64,000 bases of DNA. Source: an uncultured Prevotellaceae bacterium (GTDB lineage Bacteria > Bacteroidota > Bacteroidia > Bacteroidales > Bacteroidaceae). The translations under genes and the position numbers were made by a program. This document shows positions 52,646 to 62,408 of this stretch, in pieces (position 1 is the first letter of the stretch; every line of letters starts with the position of its first letter). The notes under the pieces were generated by a model. That model was not told the origin of the DNA. It made no database searches and saw only the letters and a list, made by a program, of their open reading frames with translations. Location of the stretch: assembly GCA_947167515.1 (NCBI GenBank), contig CAMVIM010000021.1, positions 1 to 64,000 on the forward strand, written 5' to 3'.

Positions 52646-54244
52646 ATGCAGAAACTGATAGAGGTACATGAAGGAGTGGTGAGGCATCCGCAGATGAAGA
52701 TGGCTGCTCCGATTGATTTTGAGTTGCTGGCTGGTGAACAGCTGGCGATTGTGGGTGATAACGGCAGCGGCAAGTCGAGGCTGGTGGATGTGCTGACGGG
52801 GAAGTGTGCGCTCATGCCGATGCACGAGGTGAGGTATGACTTCTGGCCGAGCAAGGCGAAGATGGTGAGTGATAACATCAAGTATCTGACGTTCCGCGAT
52901 TCGTATGGAACGAACGAGGGAGTGTATTACTATCAGCAGCGATGGAACCAGAACGACATTGATGAGACTCCGGTGGTGAGGGACTTGCTGGCAGATGCGT
53001 TTCGCATAGCGGAGGAAGGGCTGACGAGGAAGACGGTGTTTGATAAGTTTGTGGTGAGGGATGAAACGCCAGAGGAGGAGGCGAAGCGTCTGGCTCAGGA
53101 GGAGGCCGACCGCGCAGAGATGCGTGTGGAGCTGGAGAAGGTGAGAAAGCATCTGTTTGAGATTTTCCATCTGGAGCAGTTGATGGACAAGCATGTGATT
53201 CTCTTGAGCAGCGGTGAGTTGCGTAAGTTTCAGCTGACGAAGACGCTGATGACGAATCCGAGGGTGCTCATCATGGATAATCCGTTCATCGGGTTGGATG
53301 TGACGGCGCGTGGACAACTGGCTGAGTTTCTCACGTTGCTGACTCGCGAGACGCAGGTGGCAGTGGTGCTGGTGCTGTCGAAGACGGATGACATTCCAGA
53401 CTTCATCACGCATGTGGTGGAGGTGAAGGACCTGAAAGTGGGGCAGAAGAAGACCTTGCAGGAGTATAAGGAGAGCATGGTGCCTGTGCCGCCACGGATG
53501 CTTTCGGAGGAGAAGGAACGGGCTATCCTGGCTCTGCCATACGCTGACGATGCCCACACGGAGATGGCTTCTGGAACGGAACAGGTGATTGATTTCCGTA
53601 AGGTGAACATCCGCTATGGCGAGCGTACGATATTGAAAGATTTGAGTTTCACCGTCATGAACGGTGAGCATTGGGCGCTGAGCGGTGAGAATGGGGCTGG
53701 GAAATCGACCTTGCTGAGCATCGTGTGTGCCGACAATCCGCAGAGTTACGCGAATGACATTGTGCTGTTTGGTCATCAGCGGGGCAAAGGAGAGAGCATC
53801 TGGGACATCAAGAAGCACATCGGCTATATTTCGCCAGAGATGCACCGTGCCTACATGAAGGACATCCCTTCCATTGACATTGTGGCGAGCGGATTGAACA
53901 GTGTGTCGGGATTGTACAAGAAAGCGAATCCTGAGCAACGGGCCATCTGTGAGTTCTGGATGGATGTGTTTGGCATCAAGCGGTATGCTGACACGACGTT
54001 TCTGAAACTGAGCAGTGGGGAACAGCGGTTGGTGCTGCTGGCTCGCGCGTTTGTGAAAGACCCCTCGCTGCTGATTCTGGACGAGCCGCTGCATGGGCTG
54101 GACTTGAAGAACCGCCGCTTGGTGAAGGATGTGATTGAGGTTTTCTGCCGGAGGAAGAACAAGACGATGATGATGGTGACGCACTACAAGGAGGAGTTGC
54201 CACGAAATATTGACCATGAAATCTTCTTGAAGAAGGTGCGTTGA
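52646..54244 (+). CDS. Duplicated ABC ATPase (ModF-like)
   Basis: A 532-residue cytoplasmic protein with two ABC nucleotide-binding domains and no membrane part. The first has Walker A GDNGSGKS (37-44) and signature LSSGE (near 187), but its Walker B reads VLIMDNPF, with Asn where the catalytic Glu should be, so it probably binds but does not hydrolyse ATP. The second has GENGAGKS (near 347), LSSGEQ (near 455) and a normal LILDEPLHGLD. A charged insert (about 130-180) lies in the first half. The layout recalls ModF, linked to molybdate uptake in other bacteria, but no transporter genes are near. ATG at 52646 is preferred over the GTG six bases upstream. Confidence 0.82.
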   Translation: MQKLIEVHEGVVRHPQMKMAAPIDFELLAGEQLAIVGDNGSGKSRLVDVLTGKCALMPMHEVRYDFWPSKAKMVSDNIKYLTFRDSYGTNEGVYYYQQRWNQNDIDETPVVRDLLADAFRIAEEGLTRKTVFDKFVVRDETPEEEAKRLAQEEADRAEMRVELEKVRKHLFEIFHLEQLMDKHVILLSSGELRKFQLTKTLMTNPRVLIMDNPFIGLDVTARGQLAEFLTLLTRETQVAVVLVLSKTDDIPDFITHVVEVKDLKVGQKKTLQEYKESMVPVPPRMLSEEKERAILALPYADDAHTEMASGTEQVIDFRKVNIRYGERTILKDLSFTVMNGEHWALSGENGAGKSTLLSIVCADNPQSYANDIVLFGHQRGKGESIWDIKKHIGYISPEMHRAYMKDIPSIDIVASGLNSVSGLYKKANPEQRAICEFWMDVFGIKRYADTTFLKLSSGEQRLVLLARAFVKDPSLLILDEPLHGLDLKNRRLVKDVIEVFCRRKNKTMMMVTHYKEELPRNIDHEIFLKKVR

Positions 54245-54353
54245 CTTCGGAGTCGGTGGACTGAAGATGGTTCCTTCGACACTGAGTTCATACCTGAGAG
54301 GACTGAGTTCATTGACTTAAAGAGATGTTTTATTTTCAGAAAAGAACGATAAG

Positions 54354-54935
54354 ATGAAAATCATTTATTTTCATGGATTTGGCTCCTCGCATGCCAGTGG
54401 CACCGTGGAGGTTTTGCGTAGGGAATTGCCCAACGATGAGATTGTGGCTCCCGACATTCCTGTTGACCCAGCTGAGGCTTTGCCTTATCTGAAGGAACTG
54501 TGTGCGAAGGAGCAGCCTGACCTCATCATCGGTACGAGCATGGGGGGCATGTATGCACAGCAGATGCGTGATTTCAAGCGTATCTTGGTCAATCCAGCCT
54601 TTACGATGTCCACCATGTCGAAGGTGCTGAAGACGGGAGAACATCAGTTCTTTAATGGCCGCTACGATGGTGCCAAGACGTTTAGGATTACGAAGGACAT
54701 CATTCAGCACCACAACCAGATGGAGCGTCTGCAATTCAAGAATATCACGCCCGAAGAGAAGGAAACGTGCTGGTGTCTGGTGGGGTTGCACGACACGTCG
54801 GTCACCAATGCGGAGGCTCTCTTCAAAAAGAATTACCTTGCCGATCACCTGACTCGCTTTGAGGGCGAACATCGGTTGAACGACAAGGTAATAAAGAAAG
54901 TTCTTCTACCGCTGGTAGAGAAAATACTTACTTGA
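54354..54935 (+). CDS. YqiA/YcfP-like alpha/beta-fold esterase
   Basis: A 193-residue alpha/beta hydrolase: IIYFHGFGSSHASGT at the N-terminus, nucleophile GTSMGG (serine near 64), GLHDTSV near 144 as the acid loop and the histidine in FEGEHRLND near the end. This is the compact YqiA/YcfP family; YqiA-like proteins cleave short esters, the physiological substrate is unknown. It ends convergently, overlapping the DUF4270 gene by 8 bp. Confidence 0.85.
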   Translation: MKIIYFHGFGSSHASGTVEVLRRELPNDEIVAPDIPVDPAEALPYLKELCAKEQPDLIIGTSMGGMYAQQMRDFKRILVNPAFTMSTMSKVLKTGEHQFFNGRYDGAKTFRITKDIIQHHNQMERLQFKNITPEEKETCWCLVGLHDTSVTNAEALFKKNYLADHLTRFEGEHRLNDKVIKKVLLPLVEKILT

Positions 54936-56295
54936 AGTTTGAGTAAATCACTTCGAGGTCGAGTTCATCGTCATCGCCTCCGACCAGCCGTGCGCTGCTC
55001 ATGCTGAAGTCGTGGTTGAGTTTCACGATGTTGCCGTTGGAGTCTTTGGTGGCTTCAACGGGAATGAGCAGCACCTTGTTCCAGTTTTCAGTGGCTTTTC
55101 CTCCTGCCTTTTCTCGTGCCATGATGGTAAGGAGACGGGCTATGTTGTTGAACACGTAGGTGTTGTTGTTGCTATTGAAGGTGGCCAGATAGGACTCCTT
55201 GCTGTCGTTCACGTTATAGTTCTCGAAGAACCCGTTCAGGTAATCATCCAGACGCACCATCAGCACCGATGTGGGAATGGCCAACTTGAAGTTGCTATCC
55301 ACCTTGTCGTTGTAACGCGTAAAGGTGAGCTTGGCCGAGTTGATGGTGTCTTTCACATTGATCTGGTCGGCTGGAAGGGTGGCCAGTGTGAAGATGCCTG
55401 CCGGAGTTTTCAAATAGGTCGATTTGGTGTCGTTTAGCAGTTTTTCGAGGTTGCTGTTCTCGAAGCGGGTGGCTTCCACCACAGCGTCGGTGGCAGCCAA
55501 TGAGGCCATGCCGAGGGTGTCTTTCTGATAACCTTCGTCGAAATATGTGAACTGGATGTTCATCTGCACGATGTCAATGTAGGCCATTGCTCCGTCACCG
55601 CTTTCGAGTTTGAAGTAAACACCCTTGCTGCATGGGTTGCCGCTGTTGAGCCACGTGGGGGTGTTGGTGAAGTGCTTAGGGTGTTCTCGGTAGTCGCGGA
55701 TGATTTTTGTGCCAAGCTCGTTGGGCAGGTTCACTCGGATGTTGTTGATGTGTCCTGAGGCCCAACGTGCCGAGTCGGTGATGGTTCGGTCATTGAGTGT
55801 GAACCACTTCACGGCGAGGGGTTCTGCCTCGGTGTCATAGTAGTCGGCTGGATTGATGTCGGTGTAGTAGTCGGCATTGGGGTCGAGCTGCTTGTTGAGT
55901 TCGTAGGCACTAATCTTAAATGTGGCAAGTGAGTCACCCACAAAATCATCGATGATGAGACGAAGGTCGATGCTGATGCATGAGTCTTTTTCGATGATGT
56001 CGGGCATGGAGAATTCCTCGTCGCAGTGGAACTGCACCATGAAGTCATTCTTGATGGTGGTGCCGGTCTCGGGGTCGGTGAAACGTCCGAGGTAGGACTT
56101 GGTGGTACGCGCCAGCACGGAACTTCCTGCTTCGTAGGAAGAGGTCTTGACTTTATAAACCTGATAGTCTGTGGTAATCAGATCGGTGGTTGGCATCATA
56201 TCAACGCCGAGGGTGGCTGTGTCATCATCGCACGATGCGAGCATGAGCAGCGCTGCGGCCAATGTCAATAGATGTCTGAGATTTTGTTTCAACAT
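54928..56295 (-). CDS. DUF4270 lipoprotein
   Basis: A 455-residue exported lipoprotein: the leader ends ALLMLASCDDD, with the lipobox cysteine near residue 22. The rest is beta-rich and matches DUF4270, a family of Bacteroidetes surface or periplasmic lipoproteins without known function (LGVDMMPTTDLITTDYQ near the N-terminus, then LGRFTDPETGTTIKNDFM). It lies 25 bp after the GT5-domain gene, a pairing seen in other Bacteroidales as I recall, so they are likely co-transcribed. Confidence 0.87.
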   Translation of the reverse strand: MLKQNLRHLLTLAAALLMLASCDDDTATLGVDMMPTTDLITTDYQVYKVKTSSYEAGSSVLARTTKSYLGRFTDPETGTTIKNDFMVQFHCDEEFSMPDIIEKDSCISIDLRLIIDDFVGDSLATFKISAYELNKQLDPNADYYTDINPADYYDTEAEPLAVKWFTLNDRTITDSARWASGHINNIRVNLPNELGTKIIRDYREHPKHFTNTPTWLNSGNPCSKGVYFKLESGDGAMAYIDIVQMNIQFTYFDEGYQKDTLGMASLAATDAVVEATRFENSNLEKLLNDTKSTYLKTPAGIFTLATLPADQINVKDTINSAKLTFTRYNDKVDSNFKLAIPTSVLMVRLDDYLNGFFENYNVNDSKESYLATFNSNNNTYVFNNIARLLTIMAREKAGGKATENWNKVLLIPVEATKDSNGNIVKLNHDFSMSSARLVGGDDDELDLEVIYSNFK

Positions 56296-56320
56296 AGATT
56301 TGGCAAGCTGAAAGACTCTT

Positions 56321-57130
56321 TTAGAATAACTTCTCGTAGAAGTCGCTGAATGTATCTTTAATGGCGTCGTTGCTGACAGGCTGCAGCATGGGCAGGCCTA
56401 ACGATTTGGCGTATTCGATGACGGAGGCATCCACTTGGTCATTTTCGATGATGACACCGTCGGCAAACTTCACGCCGATTTTCTCCAGTTCAGTGTGTCC
56501 AAAAGCTGTTCCGCAGATGTCTTTAATGTCATCGTAGTGTGCGTCTTTGTATTCGGTAAACTTGGCATTTTCGATGCCCAAATCCTGAGAGAACTCTTTG
56601 GGCGATACTTCCATCACAACTTTGGTGTCACGGAAGGAAGGCTCGTCACCGTAGGCCTTCTTGATGTAGAAGGGTGCCAATGCCGAAATCCATCCGTAGC
56701 AGTGGATGACGTCGGGCATCCAGCCTTGCTTCTTTACCGTTTCGAGCACACCACGTGCATAGAAGATGGCACGTTCGCAGTTGTCACTGTACTCGTTGCC
56801 TTCTTTGTCGGTCAGTATGCCGCGCTTCATAAAGTAGTCGTCGTTGTCGATGAAGAAGACCTGCATCTTGGCCGATGGCAGCGATGCCACCTTGATGATG
56901 AGCGGGTGGTCGGTGTCATCGATAATGAGGTTCATTCCAGAGAGTCGGATGACTTCGTGCAACTGGTTGCGGCGCTCGTTGATATTTCCCCATTTGGGAG
57001 AGAACGCTCTGATTTCATGTCCGGCTTCCTGTATTGACTGTGGCAGTAGACGGCCCATGAGAGACTTTTCGTTCTCTGCTACGAAGGGCTCCACTTCGGT
57101 TGTGATAAATAGTACTTTCTTTGCTTTCAT
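56321..57130 (-). CDS. Glycogen/starch synthase catalytic-domain protein (GT5 N-terminal domain only)
   Basis: A 269-residue protein matching the N-terminal half of GT5 glycogen synthase: VLFITTEVEPFVAENEKSLMGR replaces the usual KTGGL motif (shown as positions 5-26), then IRAFSPKWGNINERR, FFIDNDDYFMKRG and VIHCYGWISALAP. The C-terminal Rossmann domain with the nucleotide-sugar site is absent, so catalysis as a full synthase is unlikely. This short form is common in Bacteroidales, next to a DUF4270 gene. A TACCTTTG box (57168-57175 on the minus strand) precedes it by 38 bp. Function unknown. Confidence 0.8.
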   Translation of the reverse strand: MKAKKVLFITTEVEPFVAENEKSLMGRLLPQSIQEAGHEIRAFSPKWGNINERRNQLHEVIRLSGMNLIIDDTDHPLIIKVASLPSAKMQVFFIDNDDYFMKRGILTDKEGNEYSDNCERAIFYARGVLETVKKQGWMPDVIHCYGWISALAPFYIKKAYGDEPSFRDTKVVMEVSPKEFSQDLGIENAKFTEYKDAHYDDIKDICGTAFGHTELEKIGVKFADGVIIENDQVDASVIEYAKSLGLPMLQPVSNDAIKDTFSDFYEKLF

Positions 57131-57253
57131 GCTGTGTTTCTTTCCGCCTAATATACGAAAAGTAATGCAAAGGTACGAAAAAAAAGTGAAATGTGAAGAT
57201 TTGGAAAGTGAAAAAGCGTGAAAAGCGAAAGTAGAAGGGCTAAAAAGACAGTT

Positions 57254-58093
57254 TTAGTCCTTGGAGGAGAGCATGGAAGTGGGGTTTTCATTCAGGAGGA
57301 ATGGCCCTGTAGGAATCTTGCGTCGCAGCACTTCAAGGCTGAAGTCCACATTGGCGATGATGCCGTAGCTGCGCAATACCGTTTCGTGGGTCTTGCGGGC
57401 CAGTTCGGGGTGATTGTTCTCCTCGCTCAGGTGGCAGAGCCATACGTTCAGGAGTCCTTCGTGGAAATTTTCAGCGAGAGCGTAAGCCGCCTTTTTGTTC
57501 GACAGGTGTCCGTGTCCGCTGGCGATGCGCTCCTTCAATATTTCGGGATAGCGCCCCTGGCTCAGCATCTCGTCATCGTAGTTTGATTCCAGTATCAGAT
57601 GGGTGCTCCGCGAGATGTATTCCTTCACCTCTTCGGTGGCATCGCCCACATCGGTCATGACACAAAAGCGGTAACTGCCCACCTCGATGAAGTAGCCCGC
57701 ATTCTCCGATGCGTCGTGGGGCAGGGGAAAGGCGGTCACGCAAAACGGACCAATCTGGAAGGGTGTGCCCATCTCAATGTTGCGGCGATGCTCTTCTGGA
57801 ATCTTGACGGAGGCCTGCCAGTTGCGGTCCATGCCCTCATGCACCAGTTGGGTGGCATAGACGGGCAGGCCGTATTCTTTGCTGATTTTGCCGGCAGCCT
57901 TGATGTGGTCAGCATGGTCGTGGGTGATGAGGATGCCCTTCACCTTGCCCAGTTTCATACCGTATTCCAGCATATTTTTCTTGAAGCGACGAAGACTGAC
58001 ACCACAATCGATGATGATGGCGTCCGTCTCTGTCGCAAGATAGTAACAATTGCCGCAACTGCCGCTTCCGAGGCTGAAAAAGGTCAGTGGCAT
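57254..58093 (-). CDS. MBL-fold hydrolase, WalJ/YycJ-like
   Basis: A 279-residue metallo-beta-lactamase-fold protein beginning MPLTFFSLGSGSCGNCYYLA, typical of YycJ/WalJ. Metal ligands are in ITHDHADHIKA and later histidines in ASGHGHLSNKKA. WalJ proteins are linked to DNA repair or to the WalRK system in Gram-positive bacteria; in Bacteroidetes the role is unclear, and no walR or walK is near. It is 27 bp downstream of aspS on the same strand. Confidence 0.85.
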   Translation of the reverse strand: MPLTFFSLGSGSCGNCYYLATETDAIIIDCGVSLRRFKKNMLEYGMKLGKVKGILITHDHADHIKAAGKISKEYGLPVYATQLVHEGMDRNWQASVKIPEEHRRNIEMGTPFQIGPFCVTAFPLPHDASENAGYFIEVGSYRFCVMTDVGDATEEVKEYISRSTHLILESNYDDEMLSQGRYPEILKERIASGHGHLSNKKAAYALAENFHEGLLNVWLCHLSEENNHPELARKTHETVLRSYGIIANVDFSLEVLRRKIPTGPFLLNENPTSMLSSKD

Positions 58094-58120
58094 TTCTCTG
58101 TTTTCTTTTTTATCCTTTTA

Positions 58121-59881
58121 TTATTCTTTGGGCAGGTTAAGGGCAATATAGTCTTCGTCCAATTGTTTCTGATCCACAAACGATGGGGCATCGAGCATCA
58201 CGTCGCGTCCGCTGTTGTTCTTCGGGAAGGCGATGCAGTCGCGGATGGAGTCGAGTCCGGCAAAGATGCTCACCCAGCGGTCAAGACCGTAAGCCAGACC
58301 TCCGTGTGGTGGTGCGCCATACTTGAAGGCATTCATCAGGAAACCAAACTGCTCCTGAGCCTTTTCGGGCGTGAAGCCGAGAATCTCAAACATCTTGGCT
58401 TGCAGTTTCGGATCGTGGATACGGATGGAGCCGCCGCCCACCTCGATGCCGTTGCACACCATGTCGTAGGCATCGGCGCGCACAGCTGCGGGGTCGGTGT
58501 CGAGCAGGTGGATGTCCTCATCCATCGGATGAGTGAACGGATGGTGCATGGCCATGAGGCGCTGCTCCTCGTCGCTCCACTCGAACATGGGGAACTCCGT
58601 CACCCACAGGAGGGCAAACTTGTTCTTGTCTCTCAGACCGAGACGTTCGCCCATTTCCAGACGCAGTTCGCACAACTGCTTGCGGGTCTTCATGGCATCG
58701 TTGCCAGAGAGAATGAGGATGAGGTCGCCAGGCTTGGCCTGCATTTTCTCCTTGAGAGCCTGCAGGTCTTCCTGAGTGTAAAACTTATCTACCGATGACT
58801 TCACCGTCCCGTCTTCCTGCACACGGGCATACACCATGCCCTTGGCGCCAATCTGCGGACGTTTCACCCATTCGGTCAGTTTGTCAATATCTTTTCGAGT
58901 GTACACGGCACAGCCTTCTGCACAGATACCGCCGATGTAGGCGGCATCGTCGAACACGGCAAATGTGCCCTTCTTCAGCACGTCGTCCAGTTCCACAAAT
59001 TCCATGCCGAAACGCATGTCGGGTTTGTCGGAGCCGAAACGCTTCATGCACTCAATCCAAGGTAGGCGGAGGAAGGGTTCGTTAAGCTCCACGCCTCTCA
59101 GTTCCTTGAACAGATGCTTGGCCATGCCTTCGAACGTCTGGATGATGTCTTCCTGAGTGACAAACGACATCTCGCAGTCAATCTGCGTGAACTCAGGCTG
59201 ACGGTCAGCGCGCAGGTCTTCATCGCGGAAGCACTTCACGATCTGGAAGTAGCGGTCGAAGCCAGCCACCATGAGCAGTTGCTTCAGTGTCTGTGGCGAC
59301 TGGGGCAAGGCATAGAACTGACCGGGGTTCATGCGTGAAGGTACGATGAAGTCACGCGCTCCTTCGGGTGTGGAACCAATGAGCATAGGGGTCTCCACTT
59401 CGAGGAAGCCGAGATTGCTCAGGTAGTTGCGCACGGCGATGCAGAACTTGTGGCGAAGTTCCAGATTCTTCCTCACGGCATTGCGGCGCAGGTCGAGATA
59501 GCGGTACTTCATGCGCAGGTCATCGCCACCGTCCGAGATGTCCTCAATGGTGAATGGAGGAGTGACCGACTCGTTCAGCACCTTCAGTTCATTCACCTCA
59601 ATCTCGATGTCGCCCGTGGGCAGGTTCTTGTTCTTGCTGTAACGCTCAGCCACCGTGCCCTTCACCTGAATCACGAACTCGCGTCCCAGTCGGTTGGCCT
59701 GTTCACACAGAGGTGCGTTCGTCTCTTCGTTAAACACCAGCTGCGTGATGCCATATCGGTCGCGCAAATCAACAAAAGTCAGCGCACCCATCTTTCTCGT
59801 GCGCTGCACCCATCCGGCAAGCGTCACCTGCTTGCCTGCGTCGGAGAGTCTCAACTCCCCATTCGTATGTGTTCTGTACAT
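58121..59881 (-). CDS. aspS: Aspartate-tRNA ligase
   Basis: A 586-residue class II synthetase charging tRNA-Asp. It starts [11 protein letters not shown] with an OB-fold anticodon-binding domain ([20 protein letters not shown]), then motif 1, motif 2 ([18 protein letters not shown]) and motif 3 ([13 protein letters not shown]), with the bacterial insertion domain between. Length matches the bacterial form. I start it at 59881; the frame goes on upstream to 60040, but the family begins at MYRTH. A TAACTTTG box (59912-59919, minus strand) is 31 bp before it. Confidence 0.97.
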   Translation of the reverse strand: MYRTHTNGELRLSDAGKQVTLAGWVQRTRKMGALTFVDLRDRYGITQLVFNEETNAPLCEQANRLGREFVIQVKGTVAERYSKNKNLPTGDIEIEVNELKVLNESVTPPFTIEDISDGGDDLRMKYRYLDLRRNAVRKNLELRHKFCIAVRNYLSNLGFLEVETPMLIGSTPEGARDFIVPSRMNPGQFYALPQSPQTLKQLLMVAGFDRYFQIVKCFRDEDLRADRQPEFTQIDCEMSFVTQEDIIQTFEGMAKHLFKELRGVELNEPFLRLPWIECMKRFGSDKPDMRFGMEFVELDDVLKKGTFAVFDDAAYIGGICAEGCAVYTRKDIDKLTEWVKRPQIGAKGMVYARVQEDGTVKSSVDKFYTQEDLQALKEKMQAKPGDLILILSGNDAMKTRKQLCELRLEMGERLGLRDKNKFALLWVTEFPMFEWSDEEQRLMAMHHPFTHPMDEDIHLLDTDPAAVRADAYDMVCNGIEVGGGSIRIHDPKLQAKMFEILGFTPEKAQEQFGFLMNAFKYGAPPHGGLAYGLDRWVSIFAGLDSIRDCIAFPKNNSGRDVMLDAPSFVDQKQLDEDYIALNLPKE

Positions 59882-60055
59882 ATTTATATATGTGTTATAT
59901 GATTGCTTTTGCAAAGTTACCACTATTTTTCCGAACAAACACCACTTTCGCCCAAGAAACTGAAAAAAACTTCTGCGACAGCCCCAAAGTGCAGTGCCAA
60001 CTTTAGCAATAATCAAGAGGAAGATAGTCACTTCCCCCACCGTCGCAAAGCCCCA

Positions 60056-62389
60056 TCAGAAAGGCATGCCAACAGCAAAGTGGAATGCGAAGTCGCGGTC
60101 GAAGTCGTGGTGGGTGATGGGGTAGTGGTCGCGGCCGGTGTAGGCAGGGTCGATGGCTTTCATGCCGGCATCGAAGCGGACGATGAAGAAATTGGCATCC
60201 ATGCGGAGGCCGATGCCGTAGCCGAGAGCGATTTGCTCGATAAATTTGCCGATTTTGAATTCGCCGCCAGGCTGGTCTTTGTAGGCACGGATTGTCCAGA
60301 TGTTGCCGGCATCGACGAAGGCAGCTCCACTGAACTTCCAGAAAAGGCGGGCACGGTATTCGAGGCTGAGGTCGAGCTTGATGTCGCCCGACTGGTTGAG
60401 GAAGTTGATGCCTCGGTCTTTGCCGTTGTAGGCACCAGGGCCCAGGGAACGCACGGACCATCCACGTACGCTGTTAGCTCCTCCGGCGAAGTAGCGTTTC
60501 TCGAAGGGCAACTGGTTGGAGTTGCCGTAGGGGTAGGCGATACCGAGTGCGGTGTGGAAGGCGACGGAGTTGTTCTTGTCGATGCGGATGCTCTTGGAGT
60601 AGTCGAAGTCGCCGCGTACATACTGAGCGAAGGCAGTTCCGCAGAAAGTGTATTGTCCGTCTTTGTTGCGCTGGCCGTTAGCGATGTGGGTGGCGGCATT
60701 GAGCACGTTGCCCGAGGTTTCGATGTTGAAGCGGATGGTGTAGGCGTTCTTGCCATAAGTCTGTTCGCGCGCACCGAGTGAGTTGTAGGAATAGGTGTAA
60801 CCCATCTTGGTGATGAGCAGGTTCTCGTAGTTGTATTTCAGGATGGCGTTGGTCTTTCCCAGCGAGTCGAGGTATTGCTCTTTAAAGGTGCGTGAAATCC
60901 ACGGCATATAGACATAGTTCACTTCGAGCAGATCGAAACGGTGCTGCACACGCTGGTTCAGGTTGTTCCATTTGTAGCGCCATGCAGCGGTGAGCACTCG
61001 GCGCTGAAACTCGGGACGGTTCTGCAGGTTGTATTGCAGAGCAATTTCCGAGGTGGCGTGATGTTCCGTGCCCCATTGCCGCTTGACGAAGGGGAACAGG
61101 AACATGGGGAAGCCGAGTGAGGTTTCGGCACCCACTTCCACGTAGTCGTTGCCGTCGTAGCCTTCCAGATGGGTGATGGCTTCGTAGGCACCACGAATTT
61201 TGAAGGTGAAGGTTTCGGAGCCTCGGAAGAGGTTCTTGTTCTGATAGGTGGTGGAGAGAGCTGCACCGAGGTCACCAGCCGAATTGGTGGCTTCCACGTC
61301 GAAGCCGATGGAATGGGGCTTGGCATGGTTGATGACGATGTTGCAGTCGAGGGTGTCGGTACCCGGACGTTCGGTTAGGTTGATGTTGGAGAAGGAGATG
61401 GCGCTGAGTCGTGTGTAGTTGGTGTAGGTGCGGCGGAAGTGGCTGTCATTGTACAAATCTCCAGGATGCATCATGGTATGGCTGATGAGCAGATTCTTGC
61501 GGAAGTGCAGCCCTCCCGAACGTCGTGAGGTGGGTGTGATTTGGCTCAGGAAATGATAGCCCTTGTAGGAGAGGGTGTCCATCGGTTCATCTTGCGAGGC
61601 AATGTCAGTGAGGAAGTTGATCTGACCGATGCGGTAGGTCATGTGTTCGGTGGCTCCTGTGCGTCCGTTCTCCTGATGCAGTTTCACTCGCATGACCACA
61701 TCCACCTCAGTGGAGTTTCGGGCGGTGTCGGCACTGAAGTGTATGTCCTCCTTGGTGAACTTGTAGTAGCCATTGTTGCGCAGATAGAAAGTGATGCGGT
61801 TCCGCTCGCCGTTCAGTGTGTTTACGTCGAAGGGACCTCCGCTTTTCAGCAGAGAGTTCACGGTGTCCTCCACTGTGAGGAAGTGGCGCAGCCCTCGGTC
61901 TTCCACCTGCCGGTAGATGTTTCTGATGCTGTATCGTTCGTTAGGATGCACTTGATAGAGCAGTTTCATCTTTTTGCCCTTCGGCAACTGCACCTCTTCC
62001 ACCTCGCTCTTCATGTAGCCCGCATTGTTCAGCACCTTGCGTATGTCGCCCATCGTCTTTTCCGACTTCAAGCTGTCGTAGAGCACGGGTGCCTCGCCCA
62101 GTTTGCGCCAGAATCGGCATGAACGCTTGGTGGTGTCGGTGCCCGAAAGCATGTAGATCTTCAGCGGCACCCTTGCTCCGAACCATTTCGTGTTGGTGTT
62201 CTGGGTCACGTAGTCGCCCAGCGAAAAAGTCTTCATCACTTCCTCGTCGTCGCACATCACGTGCACATCCGTCAGCATGTGCTCGCCTTCGGGTATATAT
62301 TTATCCACAGAGCATGACACAATGGCCATGCTCACGATTCCTAATAATATAATATGTGTAAGATGTCTCTTCACTCCTTGGGGCATCAC
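60056..62389 (-). CDS. tamL: Outer-membrane BamA-superfamily lipoprotein TamL
   Basis: A 777-residue outer-membrane protein. A lipobox (MAIVSCSVDKYIPEGEHML) marks the Bacteroidetes lipoprotein form TamL. POTRA-like repeats cover about residues 30-300 (for example YSIRNIYRQVEDRGL and NRITFYLRNNGYYKF), and the C-terminal half is the beta barrel with the conserved VRGWSVRSLGPG motif and the terminal FAFHFAVGMPF, a barrel-ending strand with a last Phe. TamL works with TamB to insert outer-membrane components. tamB is not in the window. The DUF3256 gene is 19 bp upstream on the same strand. Confidence 0.88.
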   Translation of the reverse strand: MMPQGVKRHLTHIILLGIVSMAIVSCSVDKYIPEGEHMLTDVHVMCDDEEVMKTFSLGDYVTQNTNTKWFGARVPLKIYMLSGTDTTKRSCRFWRKLGEAPVLYDSLKSEKTMGDIRKVLNNAGYMKSEVEEVQLPKGKKMKLLYQVHPNERYSIRNIYRQVEDRGLRHFLTVEDTVNSLLKSGGPFDVNTLNGERNRITFYLRNNGYYKFTKEDIHFSADTARNSTEVDVVMRVKLHQENGRTGATEHMTYRIGQINFLTDIASQDEPMDTLSYKGYHFLSQITPTSRRSGGLHFRKNLLISHTMMHPGDLYNDSHFRRTYTNYTRLSAISFSNINLTERPGTDTLDCNIVINHAKPHSIGFDVEATNSAGDLGAALSTTYQNKNLFRGSETFTFKIRGAYEAITHLEGYDGNDYVEVGAETSLGFPMFLFPFVKRQWGTEHHATSEIALQYNLQNRPEFQRRVLTAAWRYKWNNLNQRVQHRFDLLEVNYVYMPWISRTFKEQYLDSLGKTNAILKYNYENLLITKMGYTYSYNSLGAREQTYGKNAYTIRFNIETSGNVLNAATHIANGQRNKDGQYTFCGTAFAQYVRGDFDYSKSIRIDKNNSVAFHTALGIAYPYGNSNQLPFEKRYFAGGANSVRGWSVRSLGPGAYNGKDRGINFLNQSGDIKLDLSLEYRARLFWKFSGAAFVDAGNIWTIRAYKDQPGGEFKIGKFIEQIALGYGIGLRMDANFFIVRFDAGMKAIDPAYTGRDHYPITHHDFDRDFAFHFAVGMPF

Positions 62390-62408
62390 TCTTCTTTAGT
62401 GCATTCCT

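Noticed and set aside
52592-54217. 541-codon minus-strand frame opposite the ABC ATPase gene
   Set aside because: The plus-strand frame has two sets of ABC motifs; the antisense translation is rich in His, Leu and Gln without any motif.
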